Shown here in pieces: positions 57,717 through 64,000 of a stretch of 64,000 nucleotides of DNA. The notes beneath the pieces are model-generated. The model worked only from the letters and a program-made list of their open reading frames with translations, was not told where the DNA came from and ran no database searches. Positions within the stretch are counted from its first letter, which is position 1. Each line of letters begins with the position of its first letter. Position numbers and translations under genes: made by a program. The stretch lies in contig NZ_CP118734.1 in the NCBI RefSeq assembly GCF_032594935.1, positions 1,330,001 through 1,394,000 of the forward strand, written 5' to 3'. This stretch comes from Streptococcus sp. 29892. Lineage in GTDB: Bacteria; Bacillota; Bacilli; Lactobacillales; Streptococcaceae.

Positions 57717-58484
57717 CTAGACTGTTCTTAACCTTGGGATGGCAGCTAGTAATTTTCTCGTATAGGCTTCCTTTGGATGGGATAAAACCTCGAAAGTCGT
57801 ACCAGTTTCAACAATCTTACCATCCTTCATCACAACTAAGCGTTCTGAAATATCCTTTGCAACACTCATGTCATGGGTCACTATCACAAGAGTTATCCCT
57901 TCGTTTTTATGCAATTTCTTTAGTAAATGAACAAGTATTTTTTTATTTAGGGCATCTAAGGCACTGGTTGGTTCATCTGCTAAGAGTAGCTTGGGCTTCG
58001 CCACCAAGGCAAGTGCAATCCCTATTCGTTGCATCTGACCACCACTAAATTCAAAAGGGTATTTTCTAATAATTTCCTTACTATAGGGTAAATCAACTAA
58101 GGAAAAGCACTCCTCTAAGGTTCGTAAGTCGCTACTATATTTACTATAGGTTTTATACAAATCCTGATAATGTGCCCAGATAGTCCGCTTTTCATTAAAA
58201 CTTGCTTTAGCATTTTGAGTAATCCAAGCAATATCAATACCAATAAAAGGCAGTTCCTGCCTTTTATTGGTTAACTGTATGGTCTGTCCCTCAAACTGAA
58301 TGTGACCTGCTGTCTGTCTTAAGCTCGTTAATGGAAGGGCTAGAATACTCTTGATTAAAGTTGTTTTTCCGCTCCCACTCTCACCGACAATAGCGATACT
58401 TTCTCCACTTGTCACTTTAAGACTGACATTATCCAAAATATCACGACTTGGAGAGGAGATAGTTAAATTGCTAATATCTAGCAT
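57717..58484 (-). CDS. ABC importer ATPase, NikD/OppD/CntD type
   Basis: 255 residues: Walker A GESGSGKTT near residue 34, SGGQMQRIGIALALV signature, LLLADEPTSALD Walker B and ends without the zinc-binding C-terminal extension of OppD. Length fits NikD/CntD. Starts four bases after the binding-protein stop, so it is cotranscribed. Confidence 0.92.
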   Translation of the reverse strand: MLDISNLTISSPSRDILDNVSLKVTSGESIAIVGESGSGKTTLIKSILALPLTSLRQTAGHIQFEGQTIQLTNKRQELPFIGIDIAWITQNAKASFNEKRTIWAHYQDLYKTYSKYSSDLRTLEECFSLVDLPYSKEIIRKYPFEFSGGQMQRIGIALALVAKPKLLLADEPTSALDALNKKILVHLLKKLHKNEGITLVIVTHDMSVAKDISERLVVMKDGKIVETGTTFEVLSHPKEAYTRKLLAAIPRLRTV

Positions 58485-58487
58485 ATA

Positions 58488-60017
58488 TTATTCCTTCACA
58501 ATCTGATTTGTCACATGGTAATAATCTGTCGCATGTGATTCAAATCCTTGAAGATTATTATCCATGACAAGCGCTACTTTAAAATGACCAATATAGGTAA
58601 AGATATAATCCTCATCAACTAATTTTTGAATTTGTTTGCTTAATTCGTTACGCTTTGCTTGATCAGGCTCGACCTGCAACTGATCGATAAGGCTATCTAC
58701 TGCTGGATTTGAGTAGTGGGCAATATTTGCAGATCCGTTAGTATAAAAGACACTCTTGTAATAGGCATATGGATCCCCAATTGGGGCTGCAACTACGGTA
58801 TAAGTGAGGACATCATATATATTCTCAGAGACCGCCGTAGTCGGTTTATCCACAGTGATAATTTCCGAATCAATACCAACTTCCTTCAGTTGTTGTTGGA
58901 AAGCTTGAACAGATAATGGCATCTCTGCGAGACGATTATAAGTGACCAAGTCCAATTTTATATTCTGACCATTGGCCTCTCTTAGTCCATCTCCGTTTGT
59001 ATCTTTGTATCCTGCCTCATCCAACAATTGTACTGCTTTTTCTACATTGTACTCGTGAACACTTGTTCCCAAGGCAAATTCGAAGTTATTTGGAAAAGCA
59101 GTATCTGCTACTTTAGCTGCACCTTTGAACAAGGAAGCAGTGTAAGTTTCCTTATCTACCAGAGTATCTAAAGCCTGGCGGAATTGTTTATCCTGACCTT
59201 CTGCTTGCTCCAAGTTATAGCTAAATTGAACATATCTGGATCCCTCTACTTCAGAAGTTTTAAAATTGCTACTGTCTGATTTGAAGGTTTCAAGGTTGGC
59301 ATAAGGCAGACCATATACCGCATCCACTTCACCTGATTTTAGAGCAGCAGCAATAGCTGTTGCATCTGTAAAGTACTTAATCTTTAAATTCTTTGTTTTT
59401 GGTGTACCTGCCCAGTAGCCTTCATAGGCTTCCAATTCGGCACCACTCTCTGCAATATATTTGGTTAATTTATAAGGCCCTGTAGCGACCGGTCCTTGTT
59501 CTGCTAGCGGCTCTGCACTAACATCAATAATGACCGAATAAGGCTCTGCTAAGAGGTTAGCCATGATGGGTTGTCGTTGCTCTGTTTTTATAATAACCGT
59601 TTGACCGTCTGCACTGATAGATGCAATTCCTAAGTCCGCTTTTGCTCGATCACTCTTCGATAGAAGATGCTCCAATGACTGCTTGACCTTTTCACCAGTC
59701 ATTTTTTCACCATTTTGGAAAGTAATATTATCTTTTAAAGTAATTTTCCACTCCAAATCAGTAATTGATTCAATTTTTTCTGCCAGCCAAGGCTCTACTT
59801 GTAAATCGTTGTTCAATTTGAACAAGGTTTCTCCGACACCGTAGCGCACGGTGAACCAGCCATTATAATCTTCAGCTGGATGGATATTAGCTGGAAGTTG
59901 AGAATAACCAATGTTGATGGTATCAGTGCTTGTACCTGGACTGGTTTGTGTCGGTACACATGCTCCCAATACTAGAGCAGCCAAACCCATTGCCAACATT
60001 TTTTTATAGTTCTTCAT
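58488..60017 (-). CDS. ABC importer substrate-binding lipoprotein (SBP family 5)
   Basis: 509 residues with a lipobox LGAC near residue 16-19, so the Cys is lipidated at the outer membrane face. The family-5 fold shows the VRYGVGETLFKLN N-terminal strand, KDNITFQNGEKMTGEKVKQSLE, and the late YNVEKAVQLLDEAGY. Such proteins bind peptides, nickel chelates or opine metallophores; the sequence alone does not say which. First gene of the operon, with AAGGAG before the ATG and a palindrome at the -10 of its promoter. Confidence 0.92.
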   Translation of the reverse strand: MKNYKKMLAMGLAALVLGACVPTQTSPGTSTDTINIGYSQLPANIHPAEDYNGWFTVRYGVGETLFKLNNDLQVEPWLAEKIESITDLEWKITLKDNITFQNGEKMTGEKVKQSLEHLLSKSDRAKADLGIASISADGQTVIIKTEQRQPIMANLLAEPYSVIIDVSAEPLAEQGPVATGPYKLTKYIAESGAELEAYEGYWAGTPKTKNLKIKYFTDATAIAAALKSGEVDAVYGLPYANLETFKSDSSNFKTSEVEGSRYVQFSYNLEQAEGQDKQFRQALDTLVDKETYTASLFKGAAKVADTAFPNNFEFALGTSVHEYNVEKAVQLLDEAGYKDTNGDGLREANGQNIKLDLVTYNRLAEMPLSVQAFQQQLKEVGIDSEIITVDKPTTAVSENIYDVLTYTVVAAPIGDPYAYYKSVFYTNGSANIAHYSNPAVDSLIDQLQVEPDQAKRNELSKQIQKLVDEDYIFTYIGHFKVALVMDNNLQGFESHATDYYHVTNQIVKE

Positions 60018-60049
60018 GATGAACTCCTTATGTGTAAATATTTATATAT

Positions 60050-60086
60050 TATACTTTTAGTATATCAAAAAAGACGAGAATGTAAA
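60050..60086 (-). promoter_or_regulatory. promoter of the ABC importer operon with a 15-base palindrome
   Basis: On the minus strand -35 TTTACA (60081-60086) and -10 TATACT (60059-60064) are 16 bases apart. The palindrome TATACT-TTT-AGTATA (60050-60064) covers the -10 and the predicted start site, a typical repressor position. The 60065-60207 stretch otherwise shows no gene. Confidence 0.45.
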
Positions 60087-60179
60087 GTGCCTACAAAAGT
60101 TTTTGTTGTATTTTTCACAAAAAAACTACTGTTAGAAAAAATATGGTGCTCCAAATAAATTATCACTACAAAAAAATAG

Positions 60180-60206
60180 AAAAAACCCGCCATCAGCGAG
60201 TTTCAT
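60180..60206 (-). terminator. plsC terminator
   Basis: Eight-base stem 60183-60190 with 60196-60203 (one G-U pair), five-base loop, T-rich tail on the minus strand, right after the plsC stop. Confidence 0.75.
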
Positions 60207-60210
60207 CATA

Positions 60211-60957
60211 TTATTTTTTATCCAATTGCGTGCTTGGTTGCCAGAAAAAACTAGCGATATAGCTAAAGACATAGGTTAGACCTAGAACAAGGGCAACCAA
60301 TAAGAGCACAGGAACACGATAGATATAGGTCAAGATATTTGGCTTTTTCTTGGTCTGGAAAGAAGCTGCATGGTTATCCAATCGCTTGAATTCCGCTTCG
60401 ATACGGCTGGTCACTTCTGCCGTACCCGCGTCATCCATGCGCTTGATGTCTGAAATATCGATTGGATTTCCGAAGGCTACGTCAATTCGTTCACCAGCTA
60501 AAAGTCCTTTGATAGTCATTGGTCCCACATAGGTTGCTGGCATGAGTTTGACCTTGGCTGACTTTGCGATGACTGCTACTCCACCTTTTAGTTCAGAGGA
60601 ATGACGGCTACCAGAAGGGAACATGACAAGTGAGCGGTCACTTTTTTTCAACATATTGACAGGATACTTGATGGCTGCCATGCCAGGATTTTCACGGTCA
60701 ATGGGAAAGGCACCACACTTGCTAATCCACCAACCAAAGCCACGATCCTTGAAGAGTTCTTTTTTAGCCATAAAGATAAACTGCTTGGGTGCAGCCGCAT
60801 AGCCCAGAAAAACAGGATCCCAGAAGGTCTTATGTGGGGCGATGAGGATATAATTTTCTTCCTTTGGCAAAATATTTTCTCTATCATGATAATGGATATT
60901 ACCATTGATAGCCCAAAGTAAAAAAGTTAATAGCGTTCGTAGATAAGAATAAAACAT
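60211..60957 (-). CDS. plsC: 1-acyl-sn-glycerol-3-phosphate acyltransferase
   Basis: Makes phosphatidic acid by acylating lysophosphatidic acid, at the membrane. 248 residues with motif HKTFWD (HX4D near residue 43), the FPSGSRHSS glycerol-phosphate site (a variant of FPEGTRS, here Ser and Ser/Arg differ) and VGPMTIKG. C-terminal hydrophobic helix (about 215-240) anchors it. Monocistronic, divergent from murE. Confidence 0.9.
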   Translation of the reverse strand: MFYSYLRTLLTFLLWAINGNIHYHDRENILPKEENYILIAPHKTFWDPVFLGYAAAPKQFIFMAKKELFKDRGFGWWISKCGAFPIDRENPGMAAIKYPVNMLKKSDRSLVMFPSGSRHSSELKGGVAVIAKSAKVKLMPATYVGPMTIKGLLAGERIDVAFGNPIDISDIKRMDDAGTAEVTSRIEAEFKRLDNHAASFQTKKKPNILTYIYRVPVLLLVALVLGLTYVFSYIASFFWQPSTQLDKK

Positions 60958-61066
60958 AGACTTCTCCTTTTCAATCTCCCCTATTATAGCATAAATTTAC
61001 TTTAGAAAGAAATATCACATTCATTCAACTTTGCTATCAAAATGCCTACTAATTACATAGCCCATA

Positions 61067-61096
61067 CTTGTCAAATATCTTCGATAGGTTTACAAT
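61067..61096 (+). promoter_or_regulatory. murE promoter, predicted leaderless transcript
   Basis: -35 TTGTCA (61067-61072), 18 bases, -10 TACAAT (61091-61096). The ATG of murE starts only six bases after the -10, so the predicted first base is the start codon itself, and no Shine-Dalgarno sequence precedes it. Confidence 0.6.
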
Positions 61097-61102
61097 AGTA
61101 AC

Positions 61103-62548
61103 ATGATTACAATTGAACGTGTATTAGAAATCTTAAAGGCGGATGCTAACTTCCGTCAAATTAGTCATCAAGAACAGACTGATAGCTCTTGGACGGATGT
61201 CCAGTTTGACGCCCTCAGTTATGACAGCCGTAAGGTTGGTCCAACGACCCTCTTTTTTGCCAAAGGCTTGGCTTTTAAGAAGGAATTTCTGGAAAAGGCT
61301 ATTGAGGCTGGACTGGCTTTTTATGTGTCTGAAATCGACTACGAAGTCAGCATTCCTGCTATCATCGTCCACGACATCAAGCAAGCTATGAGCCTGATTG
61401 CCATGGAATTTCATGGTCATCCCCAGAAACAGCTCAAACTCCTGGCTTTCACCGGTACCAAAGGTAAGACAACGGCGGCTTATTTTGCTTTTAACATTCT
61501 TAAACAGAGCAAGAAACCTGCCATGCTTTCGACCATGAACACCACGCTGGACGGCAAGAACTTCTTCAAGTCCACCTTGACCACGCCTGAAAGTCTGGAC
61601 CTCTTTGCCATGATGGCGGAGGCGGTCCAAAACGGCATGACCCACTTGATTATGGAGGTGTCTAGCCAGGCCTATCTGGTCAAGCGGGTTTACGGGCTGA
61701 CCTTTGATGTCGGCGTCTTTCTCAACATCAGCCCCGACCACATCGGCCCCATTGAGCACCCAACTTTTGAGGACTATTTCTACCACAAGCGACTTTTGAT
61801 GGACAATAGCAGAGCGGTGATTGTCAATGCTGGAATGGACCATTTTGAGGTGGTAAAAGACCAAGTCAACTCTAAAGACCATGACTTCTATGGCCCGTCT
61901 TCTGAAAACCAGATTAGTCAGTCAGCAGGTTTTGACTTCACAGCGACCGGCAAATTAGCTGGCCATTACGACATCCAGCTGATCGGTGGCTTCAACCAAG
62001 AAAATGCCATTGCAGCTGGACTGGCCTGTCTCCGCTTGGGAGCAAGTCTGGAGGACATTCACACAGGAATTGCCCAAACCAATGTCCCTGGCCGCATGGA
62101 AGTCCTGACCCAGCCAAATGGTGCCAAGGTCTTCGTAGATTACGCCCATAACGGCGATAGTGTGAAAAAGCTAATTGATGTCGTCTTGGAACATCAGACA
62201 GGCAAGGTTATTCTGATCTTAGGGGCTCCTGGTAACAAGGGAGAAAGTCGCCGCAAGGACTTCGGTCTTTTGCTCAATGACTATCCGCAGATTGAAGTTA
62301 TCTTGACAGCTGATGATCCCAACCGTGAAGATCCCGCAGCAATTGCCCAGCAAATCCGTGCCCACATGACCCGTCCAAGCGACTTTATCTTGGACCGAGA
62401 AGAAGCTATTCGCACAGCTATGAGTCAGACAAACTCCGCAAAGGATGCCGTCATCATTGCAGGCAAGGGAGCCGATGCCTATCAAATCGTCAACGATAAA
62501 AAAGCCGCCTATGACGGCGACTTGGAAGTGGCAAAACGTTATCTCTAA
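61103..62548 (+). CDS. murE: UDP-N-acetylmuramoyl-L-alanyl-D-glutamate--L-lysine ligase
   Basis: Adds the third residue of the peptidoglycan stem peptide in the cytosol. 481 residues; ATP loop [13 protein letters not shown] near residue 114, [15 protein letters not shown], and the lysine-type determinant DDPNREDP (a DNPR-type sequence marks diaminopimelate enzymes). This supports L-Lys in the wall, as in streptococci. Leaderless start as described for the promoter. Confidence 0.95.
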   Translation: MITIERVLEILKADANFRQISHQEQTDSSWTDVQFDALSYDSRKVGPTTLFFAKGLAFKKEFLEKAIEAGLAFYVSEIDYEVSIPAIIVHDIKQAMSLIAMEFHGHPQKQLKLLAFTGTKGKTTAAYFAFNILKQSKKPAMLSTMNTTLDGKNFFKSTLTTPESLDLFAMMAEAVQNGMTHLIMEVSSQAYLVKRVYGLTFDVGVFLNISPDHIGPIEHPTFEDYFYHKRLLMDNSRAVIVNAGMDHFEVVKDQVNSKDHDFYGPSSENQISQSAGFDFTATGKLAGHYDIQLIGGFNQENAIAAGLACLRLGASLEDIHTGIAQTNVPGRMEVLTQPNGAKVFVDYAHNGDSVKKLIDVVLEHQTGKVILILGAPGNKGESRRKDFGLLLNDYPQIEVILTADDPNREDPAAIAQQIRAHMTRPSDFILDREEAIRTAMSQTNSAKDAVIIAGKGADAYQIVNDKKAAYDGDLEVAKRYL

Positions 62549-62554
62549 TGGAGT

Positions 62555-62583
62555 ATCCTTGTCCTTAGGACAGGGATTTTTAT
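62555..62583 (+). terminator. murE terminator
   Basis: Ten-base stem 62555-62564 with 62568-62577 with one T-G pair and a three-base loop, T6 run. Separates murE from the siderophore importer. Confidence 0.8.
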
Positions 62584-62603
62584 AACCATTCTTATTAAAT
62601 TAA

Positions 62604-62648
62604 AATTGTCAGAAAACTCTTTGTTTCCCCCGATAACTATGATATAAT
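62604..62648 (+). promoter_or_regulatory. promoter of the siderophore importer with CodY-like box
   Basis: -35 TTGTTT (62621-62626), 16 bases, extended -10 TGATATAAT (TATAAT 62643-62648). Bases 62604-62618, AATTGTCAGAAAACT, match 13 of 15 positions of the CodY consensus and lie just upstream of the -35. Confidence 0.5.
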
Positions 62649-62676
62649 AGACATCAATGTGAGTAAAGGAGGACTT

Positions 62677-63474
62677 ATGGTCACCATCTCAGCCAAGGAT
62701 TTAGAACTTTCTTATGGACAAAAAACTGTTCTATCCGAGCTGTCCATTGAAATTCCGAGTGGAAAGATAAGTGGTATTATCGGTCCCAATGGGTGCGGAA
62801 AATCCACGCTATTAAAGGCTCTCAGCCGTATTCTACCTGCGGATAAGGGAGCCGTCTATTTAGATGGGAAAGACTTGCAGCAAATTCCGACAAAGGAAAT
62901 TGCCAAACAGTTGTCCCTACTCCCACAGGTACAGGAAAGTTTGGGTGGCATTCGGGTCTATGACCTAGTGTCCTATGGACGCTTTCCCCATCAAAATGCC
63001 TTTGGTAGATTAACAGAACTCGATAGAGAAAAAATTGACTGGGCTTTGAAAGTGACGCAAACCATGGAATTTGCTCAAGTATCTGTCCAATCCCTATCAG
63101 GCGGGCAGCGGCAACGGGTTTGGATAGCCATGGCCTTGGCACAAGATACGGATACCATCTTTTTAGATGAGCCAACCACCTATCTGGATATGCAGCACCA
63201 ACTAGAAGTCTTGCAGTTACTGAGGAAACTCAATCAAGAAAACGGCAAAACCATTGTCATGGTCCTGCATGACATCAACCACGCTGCCCGCTTCTCTGAT
63301 TGCCTCATTGCCATGAAAGATGGACAGGTCCTTCATAAAGGAAGCGTAGATGAGGTTATCACAGTTGAGCATCTGCGACAAATCTTTGACATTGAAGCAG
63401 AAATCCTGCCAGCCAGCCACTATGGTTACCCCATTTTAGCCACCTACACTCGCACAAAACATTCTACAAAATAA
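62677..63474 (+). CDS. fhuC: iron-siderophore ABC importer ATPase, FhuC/FecE type
   Basis: 265 residues. Walker A GPNGCGKSTLLK near residue 37, signature LSGGQRQRVWIAMALAQ, Walker B IFLDEPTTYLD. This variant of the H-loop and SLLPQ motif matches siderophore importers. The ATG at 62677 has AGGAGG five bases upstream; a GTG start at 62659 lacks a site. Followed by the binding protein 12 bases on. Confidence 0.9.
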   Translation: MVTISAKDLELSYGQKTVLSELSIEIPSGKISGIIGPNGCGKSTLLKALSRILPADKGAVYLDGKDLQQIPTKEIAKQLSLLPQVQESLGGIRVYDLVSYGRFPHQNAFGRLTELDREKIDWALKVTQTMEFAQVSVQSLSGGQRQRVWIAMALAQDTDTIFLDEPTTYLDMQHQLEVLQLLRKLNQENGKTIVMVLHDINHAARFSDCLIAMKDGQVLHKGSVDEVITVEHLRQIFDIEAEILPASHYGYPILATYTRTKHSTK

Positions 63475-63486
63475 TAAGGAGTTTTT

Positions 63487-64000
63487 ATGAAAAAGTTTCT
63501 ACTTTCTCTCAGTCTTATTTTGTCAGTCCTTGTCTTGACTGCCTGCTCTGCTATTTCCCAAAAGGATAGCCAAACAACTCTTTCAAGCATGCCCACTATC
63601 GAGGGAGTTGCCTACTATGGCGACATTCCTGCTCAGCCTAAAAAGGTGGTCAGCCTCAACTTTGCCAACACTGGTTATCTCTTGCAGTTGGGCTTTGATG
63701 TGGTCGGTGCGACTTCCTACGACTTGGAAAATCCAGCCTTTGCTGAACAGCTTAAAGGTGCTACTGCGGTTACCAGTGAAGATTTGGAAGCCATCGCTGC
63801 GCTGGAACCAGACCTTATCGTGACTGGCTCGACAGATGAAAAAATCGAACAGCTTGCTGAGATTGCTCCAACCATTTCCCTTGAATATGGCAAGCATAGC
63901 TATGCTGAAACCTTGATAGTCTTTGGTCAAATTTTTGGACAAGAAGCCGCTGTTGAAGAATGGCAAACCGCTTGGAAGGAGAATGTTGCAAATGCTGCCA
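63487..64000 (+). CDS. fhuD: iron-siderophore binding lipoprotein, FhuD type, 3' part missing
   Basis: N-terminal 171 residues in the window. Lipobox LTAC near residue 16-20 gives lipidation; PKKVVSLNFANTGYLLQLGFDVVGATSYD and LEPDLIVTG match the FhuD/FatB class III binding proteins that hand ferric siderophores to the ATPase and permeases. The gene runs off the right edge; permease genes should follow. Confidence 0.88.
   Translation, partial: MKKFLLSLSLILSVLVLTACSAISQKDSQTTLSSMPTIEGVAYYGDIPAQPKKVVSLNFANTGYLLQLGFDVVGATSYDLENPAFAEQLKGATAVTSEDLEAIAALEPDLIVTGSTDEKIEQLAEIAPTISLEYGKHSYAETLIVFGQIFGQEAAVEEWQTAWKENVANAA

Overview
The window is chromosomal DNA of a low-GC Gram-positive coccus, almost certainly a Streptococcus and most like S. 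suis. The basis is the streptococcal c-a-b order of the ATP synthase genes, the cmk-infC-rpmI-rplT block beside a divergent ferredoxin gene, rml/rgp rhamnan genes, a large histidine-triad (Pht/Htp-type) lipoprotein, a lysine-type MurE, and gene-to-gene similarity that I recognise by eye. No rRNA, tRNA, phage, IS element or CRISPR array is visible. Genes are tightly packed: no gap exceeds about 200 bases, and most genes lie on the minus strand in long runs.

Layout. 1-1.7 kb: start of the F1Fo ATP synthase operon (atpE-B-F-H, minus). 1.8-4.8 kb: lipid kinase and ligA. 5-9.7 kb (plus): small protein, ArsP-type permease, TIGR03943-type partner, zwf, AlkD-like glycosylase, GNAT. 9.8-13.1 kb: rplT/rpmI/infC with an L20-type leader, cmk, a LysM-type membrane protein, divergent ferredoxin, EbsA-like protein. 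13.3-19.6 kb: dTDP-rhamnose synthesis (rmlA, C, B, D), the first two rhamnan glycosyltransferases (rgpA, rgpB), and a nucleotidyltransferase-fold gene inside the run. 19.7-27.7 kb: ZIP zinc importer, Nif3-like, trmK, dnaD, metA, apt, an unknown membrane protein, recJ. 27.8-36.5 kb: cardiolipin synthase, CopB-type copper ATPase, SDR, rnz, unknown, hflX, miaA, DUF3042. 36.6-43.9 kb: MFS transporter, 1508-residue histidine-triad lipoprotein, GntP-type permease. 43.9-46.8 kb: folate genes folE-P-B-K and mutX. 46.8-54 kb: DUF4956/VTC pair, unknowns, amino-acid permease, exoA, CDF metal transporter. 54.2-60 kb: a six-gene Nik/Cnt/Opp-type ABC importer with an embedded M14-type hydrolase. 60.2-64 kb: plsC, murE and the start of a ferric-siderophore importer.

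Metal handling is the recurrent theme. The histidine-triad gene has two AdcR-type zinc boxes at its -35, the ZIP importer has one inside its promoter spacer, and the CDF gene has a similar box just after its predicted start site. The copper ATPase has two perfect CopY boxes but no copY or copZ beside it. CodY-like boxes lie at zwf and the siderophore importer, and a LysR-type palindrome sits near -65 of metA. murE and the ferredoxin gene look leaderless.

The least explained pieces are the ABC importer with its hydrolase (54.2-60 kb), the VTC/DUF4956 pair, the rml-embedded nucleotidyltransferase gene and the structured spacer downstream of it, and the short internal tandem repeats of the histidine-triad protein. 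All assignments come from reading the sequence; no database search was run.
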